A stretch of 64,000 nt of DNA from Carallia brachiata (lineage: Eukaryota; Streptophyta; Magnoliopsida; Malpighiales; Rhizophoraceae), in NCBI GenBank assembly GCA_021464245.1, contig JADCRB010000110.1, positions 1,612,001-1,676,000 of the forward strand, written 5' to 3'. Below are positions 47,159 to 60,000 of this stretch, in pieces. The notes under the pieces are model-generated. The model saw nothing but the letters and a program-made list of their open reading frames with translations. It was not told the DNA's origin and ran no database searches. Within the stretch, counting starts at the first letter, position 1. Every line of letters begins with the position of its first letter. A program made the position numbers and the translations under genes.

Positions 47159-48297
47159 CTCGAAGATCAGCAAAAACAATTACCCGCTCGCTCTCTGTCT
47201 CAGAAAGATTCTATTTTTGGACAAGTAAATTGAAAAAGAAAAAAACTTTGAAAAAAAAAACACTACCCAGATCCAATTGGGTCAAAACAACAAAAACGTA
47301 CAAGACAGAATTGGAAAATCTAGTGTGGAATCAATAGGTAATCCGATCGAAATAAAAACCGAATCGGATGCCTTAAAATCCAAACTTTGAATGACCCATT
47401 CGAAAAAACCAAAACCAAAACAAGAAAATTGAAAGAAAGAGAGAGCGAGCGGGGAGGAGATGCACAGGAAATCCAAATGGGTGTTGATGATGATGATGAC
47501 CGAAATTTGAGTGCTGGGTTTTTTGTGAAGAAGTGAATTTTGTAGGGTTTCTCGGAGCAGAGTATTGAGAGACAAAAAGCAGGATAGGGGCAGAGGTTTT
47601 GCGTGTGGTTTTTGAGAAGTGAAAAGCAGGGGCGTTGTGCGTTTATAGGAGAGCAGAAAAAGATTTGATAAAAGACTTTTATTATATTATGTATTATATT
47701 TTATTTATTTGAGTTTGTATCGATGGATGAAGATTGAAGAGAGGAGAGGGTGGAGAATTTTTACAAGCCTCCTGGTTGGTTGGCTGCCTTCAGGGTCCCA
47801 CACGGCTTTGTTTTTCTTCCTTTTTTTTGGTGAAAATTTTGATGAAATTGGTCCAGTGTCCTACCAGTTTTATTAGCGAGTATCATTCTTATACGTAGGT
47901 TAAGTGTCTAAATAATTATAAGATAAAAAATACTCAAATAAATATAAATTTAATTTCATTGAACGTTTTAATCATACTTAAATATAAGATCGATTGATAT
48001 GTGTGTTCGGTGCTTAAAAATATGCTACAGCGAGCAGGTGGATGGCTTTCTTTTTCTAGTTACAGTGCTTCCACTCCAAATATCCCTCTGCCACACCCTC
48101 TTCCCTCTGCTGCTCTCTTGTATAATACGAGCACTCAGGTCCGGCCTTGCTATTTTGTATTGTACAGGTCACAAGTTTACGTTTATTTATGTCTTTGAAA
48201 GCCAGTTCAAAAACAGGTGGTTGTGAAATGTGAATTTTCCCAAAGTGAATCTAGAAAAGGATCTCATATGCATATTCCTTTTCTTCGTGGACTCAGT
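47159..48297. other. ERF 5' flank and intergenic DNA
   Basis: 47159-47640 is the probable leader and proximal promoter (minus strand). It contains a GAGA-type stretch (on + 'gaaagaaagagagagcgagc', about 47431-47450). 47640-48297 is AT-rich without a recognised feature. Confidence 0.5.
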
Positions 48298-48820
48298 TAT
48301 AAAAATATAGGAATATACATATTTTTAATTTTAAATCTTTATATTTGTTTCATTTAAGTCCTGAATTTTTTTAAAATTTTATTTGAGTTCTAAATTTTTT
48401 AATTTCTTATCAAATCAGTCTATCTGTTAACGAAAAGTGATTAATTTATTAAAAAATAATTTTGAACTTACAAAAAATTATTTAAAAAAAAACTTAGATA
48501 CATAAATTGAATGTTTTTTAATCAAAAAATATGCATACTACCTATTTAATTCATGTATTAATTGATTAACAAAATATTTAATAAGTATATTTTATTGATG
48601 AAAAAAATATTTAACTTGTTTATTTGATATTTTTTTTTATAATTTGAATTAGGTTAAACTCATTTATTAATAAATTAATCACTTTTTATAAATAAAATGA
48701 CTATTTGATAAAAAATAAAAAAATTTATAACTCAAATAAAATTTTAAAAAAATTTAAAAGTCAAAGACAAAAAAATATAAAAATTTAAGATTTAAAATAT
48801 GCATATCTCTAAAAATATAA
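48298..48820. mobile_element. Foldback (MITE-like) element with approx. 140-bp arms
   Basis: The left arm (about 48303-48450) and the reverse complement of the right arm (about 48669-48820) agree over nearly their whole length. For example, left 'ttttaaaattttatttgagt' matches inverted 'actcaaataaaattttaaaa' on the right, and 'aaaagtgattaattta' is mirrored by 'taaattaatcactttt'. A central AT-rich loop of about 220 bp separates them. No coding capacity. Confidence 0.7.
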
Positions 48821-51685
48821 GTTATGTATACTCGGCTGTGAATTTTGTGCCCGTAGTTAAAATAGAGTACGTGACCTCAAAACTCAGCTGGAAGCACCAA
48901 GCAATTTAAGTTGTTGAATAATATTTTAAAAGAAATTATATATTAAACTCAAACAAGTTTCTTCACACAAAAAAAATTCTAATAGCATAACAAAAAATTA
49001 AAGGTTAACATCTAAAAAAATCATAACTTTTTCGTATACTAATAAATAGAATATCACTTTTAAAAATTTACAATTTAGATTTAATACAAATTTTTTCTAA
49101 TAAATCTATCATTTCATCTAGTTTAATAGGCATAATCTATCAAAAATAATAACTTATTGAGATAATATAAATCAGATACTGACAAATAATATAAAAATAT
49201 GACAAATAAAATTTACATCAGGTACAAAAAAGATTAATAAATTCGATGGCTTGGTAAATTTATTAAAAAAAAATTTATAAAGTCTAAATTGTAAATTTTT
49301 AAATGTGATGTTATGTTGTTTAATTTATTAAAAATCACAATGTTTTCAATATTAATCTAAAAATTAATTTATTTAAAAATTTAAGTTATTAGATGAAACG
49401 AATAGCTTATAAATTGTCCCTTTCTAGAAATGGTGTACGAAAGAATTTTGAACGTTGTTTTCTCCAGGGGCTTAGACTTTTGCGTTATTGCCTGCAACGG
49501 TGATATCATACTGTAGCTGCGTGTGTGCCATAGGAGTGATCCACGTTCCTCTGGTCTCGCTTTCGGTGGAAGGATTCAACCAAAAAACAACGGTTTCCTG
49601 TTCTGCGTGTCCTTGTAAAGTCCGCAAACAACGTTGTCTTTGAAAGGTCGGTGCGAATCAGCAAGTGTCGGTGGATAAAGAAAAAATCAAAACATTTTCT
49701 AGTTATTCTAAAAAAATATATTTAATAAGATTCTTTAAGTTCGATTTAGTTTAACTGTTATTATTTATTATTATTATTGATTATGATTATATGATTTTAA
49801 AATTATTTTTATTAACTATTATTTATAATTAAAATATAATTATTATTTTTGATTAGATTGATATTTATTTATTTCTTTTTAAATAATAATAATATGTGAT
49901 ACATTATATTTTTATTTTATTACAACGTAAATTTGGTTTTTATCGGTTTACTTTGTAGGACCTTGCATGTTACAAGAAGAAATCAAGAGAATTAACCCCA
50001 AAAAAAAAAAAAAAAGACGAGTCTAGAAGAGACGAACTTGGAAACGAAGTGTCATAAATGAGAGGTGACAAAGAAGATGACGGCACCCCGGTGGCGGAGC
50101 AGGAAAATGAGCAGAGGATGCGGTGGAGAAGGGTCTCAGGTGTAATTGTATAAGTTTGGAAGGGATAAATAATCTGCACAGAATAAGAATAAGAAGATGG
50201 AGTAATATGGAGGCTATTTTAATTTCAAAAATATTCATTAACAGTTGATTGATTTAAAAAATAGATCCAAATTATTTTTTAAATTAACAATTTATTAAAT
50301 TACTTTTTAGCAAAAAAAAACACCTCTTCAAAAATTAACAATTTATTAAATTACTTTTTGGCAAAAAAAACACCTCTTCAAAAGTATAACAATATATTTA
50401 GAAAATTTCTAGTTAAAAAAGAAAGAAAAATTTTTACTATTTATTTTTTTTCTATTCATTTTTTATCAAATCTAAACAATTACTTTTTATTTTTTCTCTC
50501 ACAAATTATTATTTATTTTCTTTCTTATAACTTTCTATTCATTACTTTTTATCAATCATAATATCATCATTACTGTACTATTTTTTATTCATTTTTTTAT
50601 TCACTTTTTATCTAATTTCTCACTATCTAATCAAAGTATAAAAAAAATACTCATTTTTTTATATTTTAAAAAATAAATTATAAATATACCATAAAAATTA
50701 AACCAAACACATGCCTTTGCTTGGAAGTCGGTAATCACTCATTTGACTTTTAACAGAAACGTGGGATCTCAGTGAGAGGCACTGTGGCTGCATCAACATC
50801 CATTGAGGGAGATATGAAAATATCTACGATGGCCCGGCTCCACCTTGTATTTAAAGTGAATACCATTACAGTATAAACGAAATTGGTGTTCAAAATTTTA
50901 TCTAAACATAATTACATTTTTATTTTTTATAATTATATCTTCATTTTTTATAATAAAAAATAATAAAATATATTTTTATTTTTTATTATAAAAAAATAAA
51001 GATATAGTTACAAAAAATAAATAGATTATTATATCCAAACAAATTTTTAAACACAAATCTTCCTCTAGTTTTTTTTATAACCATTAAAGTGGATGGAGAC
51101 AACATGCCGTCGCCAACATTCTCAATTTGATTGTCTGGAAAATGGACTGCTCCATCCTCGATTAATTGGCCTCGCTCTACAACAATTATGAGGGCAATGA
51201 ATGAAAATTTCATGGAGACAGACTGTGCGACCCCTTTTGACATTTATTTGTGGAATAGAAACAGGAACTAAATCATTGAATGAGTCCCGATATAAGGACG
51301 CGTGAGATTGATCGGAGACAGATGAACTGACATACCAAATTTGAGTTTCGCATGAGTCTTAAGTGTTTTTTAATTTATTTTTTTATTTTAAAAAAATTGT
51401 GCTGTACGTATAAACAAGTAAAATATGCACAAAAAAAAGAATTTAGTATTCTTATATTAGTATACATATTTAATATATTTATTGTGATAGACTTATTTAC
51501 TTTTATGACAAAATTGATAAAATATAATATAACAAATTAACACGTTATTTTTTTGTTACAAAAATAATTAAGTTCGTTATAAAAAATATATTTTATATGT
51601 ATACTATTTAAATAGTAATGTATGTATATCAAATCAAACCCAAATATGCAAATAACATACTTTTATAATGCAGACCAATACATAT
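48821..51685. other. Intergenic, AT-rich
   Basis: A less AT-rich island at about 49440-49680 gives no recognisable protein. A 'caaaaaaaacacctcttcaaa' stretch is tandemly duplicated (about 50285-50325 and 50340-50385). 50400-50620 belongs to the T-rich 75-bp repeat family. Nothing else is recognised. Confidence 0.5.
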
Positions 51686-51860
51686 GTTGAATTTTAGTAT
51701 TTTGATTGAAATTAAAATTGATAATTTTAGAATAAAATTAATAATTTTTGTAATGTAAAAATAATAACTTTTAATTTTTATTTTAAAAATTATTAATTTT
51801 ATTTTAAAATTATTAATTTTAATTTTAATCAAAATATTAATCAAGAAACTAAAATTCAAC
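51686..51860. mobile_element. Hairpin MITE-like element, 175 bp
   Basis: Starts 'gttgaattttagt' and ends with its complement 'actaaaattcaac'. The arms, rich in 'attaaaattgataatttt'-type sequence, pair over most of the element around a short loop near 51750-51765. Confidence 0.65.
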
Positions 51861-54122
51861 ACATTAATTTTTTTTTATTATAATTGTATGCACCATTTTG
51901 TTATTTTTCCCAAAAAAAAAAAAAAAAAAACCCCCACGTTATCCTGTCCCTCCCCAGTAAATGCCTCCATCTCCCTGGTTTTCTTATTATCAGATACCTT
52001 CCACGCATATGCGACTCCTTGGATGGACACCTGCCAACTAAAGTCATCATATCCTACGCATGAGGATGAGGATTGTTCTAAAGTCTGTGCATCCACCAAT
52101 TCATGAAACCTGGGAGCAAATCAATTACTCGATCCAACATTTTTTATTCCCCCTCAACGTGATTGACCCTCTCCACTTGACGATGCAAACAATTATTTCT
52201 AACACTGTTCTCATTGGACTCAATGACCATACTCAGTAAGGAAACATTCACTATTCCTTTAGCCAAGAATACCACCTTGAAAGGGCAAGTAGAATTGTGA
52301 TGTCAGCACATTTATCTATTATAAATAAATACCTACTAGAGTTAGAGTTACAGTATTAAGATGTACATTAATTACATATTTATTATATCATCCATTGTTG
52401 TTGATTTTTTTTTTTTTAATTTACAAAAAACTCTATTGAGTATATAAAAGGAGAGAGAAATGAGGTTGGTAAGGATTCTCGTAATTGAGGAGTACTCCCC
52501 TTAACCACTCAAACAAATGCTTAACCTCTATTGTTGATTCTCATACTGATTTAGATATCAAAATGCTAATGTCGGACCTTCACTTAACACTCCTAGGCTT
52601 CTCTATCTTGCAGGAACACCATCCTACTCTTTAACCGGGGCTGGGCCCACTTACCGCCCTCAGCGCGGCCTCTCTCTCATGGTTCAGCCTAATCTCTACC
52701 CTGGGGTTAGACTAATCACGATCCATACTGGAATTACAAGAATTGTGAGGAATTACATCCTTCAGCACAACTATGGAGCTAACCCTTAGTTCAGCAAAAA
52801 TGGCACCCACTTCCTGTCTTCCTGGCTATATGCCAATCCTGATAAAAAACTATTAATGAGAGTTGAGTAGGAACATGATTGACCATTCCTATTATTGGCT
52901 ACTAAATTATAAGTACAATAAAGCTCTCATCCACTTAAATGTTGACTTGTGTTCCTTGATTGCACAAAACTTATCTCATATAGCAGACCTCATAATAATC
53001 TGAAAATGGAATGGACTAAGGGCCCCGACGTGTGCAGCTGCAATTGGTTGCTGGAACATTGATTTCAAAAATAATAATAGTAATAATAAATCCATCAATA
53101 AAGTATCTTAGATATCAAGGTTGATTAATATTATGATATTGTGTAGGATAAATATTTTTTTTTTAAGGATTATGAAGTCAAACCCCATCTAATTAAGGCA
53201 TTGTGTGCAGTGGCAGCAATTTTGTCATATTCGTCCTCAGTGGACCCAGTTGGCATTGGCCTAAATAAAATGTGGGCATCCATTCTCTTCATTTCTTTAT
53301 CTGGTACTTATCGAAGACCCTGAAATGGTTGGTGGTCCACTTTCGCTTCATTTGCAAGAGTCTGAAAGTGGACGGAACGTTTATGGATATAGTCCCCCCC
53401 ACCTTTTGTTTTATTTTTATTTTTGTATATTGAAATTGTGTATTTAATCAGTTTTTTCTTACACTAAAGTAACATTATTAACAATAATCAAGAACCCAAT
53501 TGGTCGGGTAGAAACTTTGTTCATTTTATGTTTCCTGCGGTAGAACTAACCGCAGTCCACTACAATGGTTCTCAACTTTTTGTTTCATATCACAATTTTT
53601 CAGTCTGATCATGGCGTGCATGAGCTTGAAAGAATTTAACTCTGAAACATGCTTCCTATTGAAGCAAAGCTTTTGACAGTAAGATAAGAATGGCCGCCTT
53701 TTTAAGCATGCAGTCAGAGATGACAACAACTTCCTTTGTCTAACTGGGAAAGGAGAACCATTTTTTCATTTTAACAAAAAAATGCATGCTTTTAGGCCTT
53801 CGCAACCTGGTCACACAACAACATAAGGCAAAATGCAAAGTGATTGTATTCTAGATGAATGGTTAGTCAAAGATATTTTTGAGTGTTCGTGTAATAATTG
53901 TTCAATGTCAAACACTTGCACAACTAGTCATATGCGCTGTCTCTATCAATTGACAAAGTCTAGAATATTAATGTTTTGTACATATAATGCAACATAAAAA
54001 CTATAATTGCCATCGTCTGTCAACCACTGACATAAAAGCAAATTGATTCTGTAATTTTCTAGCAAAAGGAATAGGAAAAGTAAAAGAAGGAGAAGAAAAT
54101 TCAAATGATCCTGCAGTGTGCA
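51861..54122. other. Intergenic between hairpin element and IST1-like gene
   Basis: 52.2-53.4 kb has complex sequence with a GC-rich patch ('ccgccctcagcgcggcc', about 52657-52673), but all frames are interrupted and I recognise no protein. 53.9-54.12 kb is the likely 3' UTR of the IST1-like gene. Confidence 0.5.
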
Positions 54123-57021
54123 TTAGAACATCCTTCTGTTAGGCACTTGTTTGGTTTTATTCTGCATATTCTCCTTCTTGAGAGCCATGAACTTGGCTGC
54201 TATATCATCGTAGTCTGGCAACTTAGGATGGACATGGTTGGGAGACTGAACGGGGAACGAGCTGGACCGATGAATGTTGTCTGCATGCTCATCTTTAGAC
54301 CGCTGTTGGGGCATTGTCATGGCTCTCAGATAAGGGGGTCTCATTTCTCTGCTTGTCAAAGGACTAGTTGCCTTGGGGAATGAATCATTTGAGGTAACCC
54401 GGCTACCCGGAGAATCAAATCCTTTCACCTTTCCATTTATGTTGCTTTGTTTATCTGACTGGCAATCTTGGCTGCAGCAATGATCATGTGAGACAGTGGC
54501 AAATTCACAGCTTTTTCTTCTATGGCTTTGAGGGAGAGTGTAATAAACCATTTCTTCATCTGATTCTCCAATCAGAGAACAGTGGCAATGGTGAAAACTG
54601 TTACGTAAATGTCTTTGTTGAAGGCCATGACTAACTTTCATTCCTCTTTTCTGCTTCCAAAAAGGAACTTCCTCATCTCTTCTGTCACCAGTACTACAAA
54701 AATAACAAGGATTGTTCATGTGACAGTCTTCTGCTTCATGCTTCGTGCAGCACCCCGAGTAAGTTTTCTTTTGCCCCATTTCAGGGCTACTCAGTTGTTC
54801 ATCCTTTCCTGAGGTATTTTTCCTGAGATGCCTGCTATGAAGATGAGATCTATGCTTATGAGTTGGATACCTCTTTCCTTGCTTGTCATAGAAGATATCA
54901 CAGTTAATATCCTTGAATACTGAATTTTCTCGGGATGCAGGCCTCTTTCTCGATGTTTTCCTTGGTGCCTTCACCCTCCTTCTACAGCTACTTGAGCCGG
55001 AGCTCTCATTCCCGGATTCATATGGGTCCATATACTTGACATCACAGATGTCTTCAATTTTATTGCTCTTCGACAGAATTGATGACTTGAACTTGAAGAT
55101 TCTTTTATCCTGACTGCTTCCCTCCTTTTTCACCAAAGATTGAACTTCCTCTATGTCATCGAGATAGACAACCATACCCTCGCTGAGCACTGGCAAGCTT
55201 TCAGAAGACGAGGCTGTTTGCTTTCGATCTTCCTTGCATTTTGGGGTTGTACCGGAGGCCATGTCAGCTGTCTGGTTTTGTTTACTGCCTCGAGTGGCAA
55301 TTTTGAGTCTATATGGAGAATCAAGTGTGGCAAATTTCTCTGCTTTCACTGTGATGTTATGGACTGGGGATTCTGGCATATCTGGAGAAGACTGCTGAAT
55401 TATGGGAGAACTAATGGAAGTACTAATTATATCAGGGACCTGGAGGGAGTTCAAAGGTGTGGCTGGACTAATGTTAGCAGATGCTGAATCAACATAAATG
55501 GCTTTGCTTTCCATGTCATTTGCATTTCCAGTTCTGCGATTATATGTTTGTATGGTATCTGCATCCAGTTCTCGAAATCCACCATTTTCTTTCTCCTGCA
55601 GTTGCATAAATAGAGGACTTTAACCATAAACGTCCAAAGTCAAAGAAAAATTAGACAACAAAAGTACCAGAGAGTACCAGCTGCCGCTGCCGCTGCAGCT
55701 CAGAAGTGTATTCAAGTGCCAAAATCTCTGGTCGGAGGCAGTAATCTCTAGCTATCTCATCCACCAATCTTTGCTTAATATCATCAGGAACTGACATAAT
55801 GGAGATTTTCTCTTTTATCTGTTGCCACCACATAAGCATTAGTCATTAAATGATCAGTGATGTACTGTGTTTAAAAACTTGACATAATTGGTACACTTCA
55901 AACAATAAAAACCTGATAGTTCACAAGGTTTCCAGGCAATAGTTCGAGCGCTGTTACTTCAAATCGCTGGCCATAACGCTTCCCAAATAGCTTTCGTATA
56001 GAACGAAGCTCGGGTAGATCCCCACATCTTGCAGAGGCATATATAAGACTCGAAACTGCTTCATTGATGTCATTGGGACAGTCCCTGAAAAGTCCAACAT
56101 TCCAAGACATTACAGTCCTACAATCCATTGCCAGAATTTTATGCTATCTAGATGTGAAAGTAGACATACTTGTGCCTGCGAATGTATGGTAAATGGATGA
56201 TGATGAATTCACAGAAATTATCCAATAATTCATAGATTTCCACTGTGCTTTCATCTCTGAAGAGATGCTCCGCCTGAAAATTAGAAAAGAGACAACAGGG
56301 GGTAAATCACTACAAAATTCTCATACCAATATTAGCACCGTGCAAACTCGTGTGCCTTAGAAACAAACAGGGCACTTCACACCATTAAATTTTGGTTTTC
56401 CTTTAAACTTTAAGGATCTTGATTACCACATCCATCTAGAAAAATAATGAAAAAGAAACAAGCCTACCCACTTAATCTGCTATTTTTAGTTGAATTGCAT
56501 CTGAATGAAATAACAAGTGATCTTATAGTGTAAATTGCCACAGGAAATTGTGGGGCAAGATTGTTTCATGGTATCAAGTTAAACACAAACTTGGATGCCT
56601 GCAGGACTTTCCGTGAAAACAAAGCAAGGAAAAAAGTTGTCCACAATAAGACAGTGACAGAGGCAAGAACAGGGGAGGCCTCAAGTCACTGAAAAAAGCA
56701 AGAAACTTTTAGGCATGGAAGTGCTTTTGAGAATTAAGCATACCCGGGTAAAGGCTATATCTTCACGGCCAATCTTTATCAGCTGAGCCACGTCCTCCCT
56801 CAACTGCCTCACAATTGAGTGCCTCTTGCTCTTCAACAGCTTGAGCCGGCACTGGACATGCTTGATCAGCCTCTTGCTGCACCCAGAAGCAACAACAAAA
56901 GATTCTCACAAAAAAAAAAAAAAAAAAAACCCCACCAAAACATGGTCAAACCAAAGATTAAAGCTTTAATCTTTACTGACCATTTAGAAGCTTTCCTCCA
57001 CCCGAACAGAACATCAAACAT
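54123..57021 (-). CDS. IST1-like ESCRT-III-associated protein
   Basis: Six exons: 57021-56981, 56876-56744, 56273-56170, 56084-55913, 55818-55678 and 55595-54123. All borders are GT/AG and the phases agree, giving 687 residues. The IST1 (DUF292) domain fills about residues 8-185. It starts M-F-D-V-L-F-G-W-R-K-A-S-K-C and includes R-L-K-L-L-K-S-K-R, A-E-H-L-F-R-D-E and the signature A-S-A-R-C-G-D-L-P-E-L. IST1 proteins regulate VPS4 and ESCRT-III in multivesicular-body sorting. The long last exon encodes a Ser-rich, basic, probably disordered tail with Cys/His-containing stretches and no domain I recognise, typical of long plant IST1-like forms. Exon 1 is only 41 nt and easily missed by gene finders. 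The gene appears intact. Confidence 0.92.
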
Positions 57022-60000
57022 GGCTTCCACTCTGTTCACAGAGGCTTATTATTATTCAAACCTGTTGTGGGTAACATAAAGAAAGCACCAGCAAAAGCAT
57101 TGACCCTTAAAGGAGATTAAGCTAACTGAACCATGAGGACATGACAGTTGAGGGTGGTGGGGGGGAGTTAGTTTTTTAGGAGGAGTGGGTTTGACAAGAA
57201 ATAGGATTAGTCTAGTGGCTTGTACACACTCACTATGACAGTTTGTGGTTTTACACTTACAGAATATGAAAATAACTTCCCCACTTGCATTATTTTTTGT
57301 GGACATTTGCAATAACGTAACTTTGTTAAAAACAGTGGATGCAGACCCCTTTGTTTGTTTTTTTTAAAGCATCCGTATAAATCGAGGGCTATTTTTAAAA
57401 ATTTCCAGTAACTTCATAGAATTAAGAAGGAAATAAATAAATAAATAACAAAAAAAAAAAAAAAAAAAACAAAGGTCCATTTCAACTTTGACTCTACAAA
57501 TATGTCATTGATGAAAACCGGGAGCGGACAGAATTACAGGATTGAGCTGCATTACTACATACAGCAAATAAACACACTGAATTATCTTTAATATTTTTTT
57601 ATGTCTTTTTATATTTAATTTTACTGAATACTTTAACAAAAATTTGAATCTATGATTCCATGAACGAATTCGATCAGCGGTTCACAAATATCTTTTTGTC
57701 AGCATATGTCAGTATGCTTCACGAAAACGCACTTGACAGATGCTGCAAGTCATAAATTCGTGTTTGTTTAATAAGACGTAAAATTTACGATGTTATTCGA
57801 TTCCAATGAAAATTTTTTGAAAATATGGGCTTATTTTATTTGACTGTTTGAGATAAATACAGAAAAATGACCAGCGAAAACTGTTGAGCATAGGGTTTTG
57901 ATTAGATAATGGAAGATTGCTCTCAGCTTTATCCCCTCAGCAGGCAACTTTCTTTGCTTTTATCCCATTAAGAGGATAACTTTATTCTCGGGAGACCAAT
58001 TATATGTTAAATTGCAGGAATTATCTGATAAAAGAAGAATCATATTCTGTACGAACACTTTAAAAAGGGGTTACTAAATTAGATAACGAGCATCAAAGCG
58101 CACGTTCAATGAACCGCACATTCATGTAAGGTCTACAGAGTTAGGGGCTTAGGGCTCGTGTAAGATCAAGTTCTTCGCCACACAAATAACTAGCGTTGGA
58201 TCTAAGCCATACGCGGATTTGTGATTTTTTTTTTTAATAAAATGTCAATAAGAACTATGTCGATATGAAATCTCATCATTTGTTATATATTAAAAAAGCA
58301 AGATAGTGTATCGGACAATATAATCAGATAAATTATCTGATTATTTTTAAAAAGTTCAACGGCTTACATGATTAATATAAACATATTGAAAAAATATGAA
58401 ATAAAAAATCATAAAAGTAAAACCTAAAATTGGATAAGTGTTATTCTAAAATTTAAAATATAGATCCTACATAATATATCATAAAACAAATTTTTTTTTT
58501 AAATCAACTCGGTTATACTTAAAATGGAACCTGTTGCTTTTTTAGAAGCATCCGGACAAGTGTCCAAATACTTCCCTTCTGATGCACAGCCTTTTGTGAT
58601 ATTAAAATTAATACTAACCCTTAATGTAGTTAATTTCTAAGAAAATTTGAAACTCTAACTAATTAGCCATAAAACACCATTGCAACAAAGAAAATCTGGA
58701 TGAAGAAATCCGCTAGTTTATTCTATGCCTTTTGGGAAAAACTAGATGAAGAACAACAAAACGTAGCCAGAAAACATTAGAAGTCTAATAAAAGTAGCGA
58801 GAAAATTACGCTGTATGTTACTAGGGATAAACAGGTTCTTATTTACATTGCTTGAAATAAAAGTAGGTTATAAGGGGCTTAAGTAGGTTCTTATTTAAGG
58901 AAATAAAGCAATTTGAGAAAATAAAATTTGACAAAGAAGCATATTCTGATTTACAAGGGTACTAAAAAAGATTCCACTGATTCTATTCAACCGATTATGT
59001 CACCATAGTGTTTTTAACTAATTTTTTTTCTTATTAAAGAAAACAAAAAATGGATTCCAAGAATTACAAAAATTATCCCAAATTCACCTACTATTTTGTT
59101 TAAAAAAAGGAAAAAAAAAACCTAGTCCTACCTATTATTTTTATTGAAAAAAAAAAAGCTGACTTCTAAATTTTCTTTTTTTTCCTTTAGAGAAGAAAAT
59201 AAAACTATTTCTAAATTTTGTTCTTCATGAGTTGATTCCTATTTAAGGGTAATAAATTATGTTCAACCGATTATGTCTGTCATTGCAGGGATTTTTTTAA
59301 TGTCGCCTTTTAATAAAGAATAACCAATTCTAATTTCGTATTTATAGTTTATAAGGAAATCCAAAGGATTTTCTTTGGTCAATTTTAATTGTTAGAGAAT
59401 AGCCGAGACGAGGGAACCACATAATGTTAATGTATCGACGAGAGACCCAAGGGTTTGAGATCCCAAGTTTCTCTGGCCCCAATTATAAAATCCCTCAAAT
59501 ATGACGAAAAAATCGAATAATTCGATCATTTAGTGAGAATGAGTTGATGGTTTGGATTAGGGCTAATTTGTGGGTTTTTTTTTTAATTTAATAGGGCTAA
59601 TTTCTTTTATGTGTCAATTAGTCGCAAACCCCTGGCTCACTTGGGATCTCCATTTTTTTTTCAATGGTTATCCAATTTTGTGAATCAATTAGTACAAATG
59701 TAGAAACAACTAACGACGCAAACTTAATTCAGATGCAGCCGTATGAAGTAATCTGAGGACGTGCCAACCGTCCGATCTTCATCACATAAGAAAAGATCAA
59801 AAAATAATAAACGAGCACAATCAATTGCTTGCAGTGCCTGGATGGCTGCGTGTGTTTGTTGAACTAATTAGTCAAAAAAAGCTAGTCAGATCCTCTCTCT
59901 CTCTATTTCTCGTTTGGAACTGGTGAGCAACCAAGTCGTAGACTCTGTACATGGCATGCAAAGTGCGCAGGAGCATAGTGGGGTCTCGCGCTTGACATTG

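Noticed and set aside
49970..50240. Frames on both strands around 'gatgacggcaccccggtgg'
   Set aside because: A short + strand frame looks protein-like but is about 31 codons and interrupted on both sides; insufficient to call a gene.
52600..52800. GC-rich patch considered as a gene or tRNA/rRNA fragment
   Set aside because: All frames carry stops and no cloverleaf or rRNA signature could be traced.
54105..55487. Several + strand frames opposite the IST1-like last exon
   Set aside because: Antisense shadows of a long conserved coding exon.
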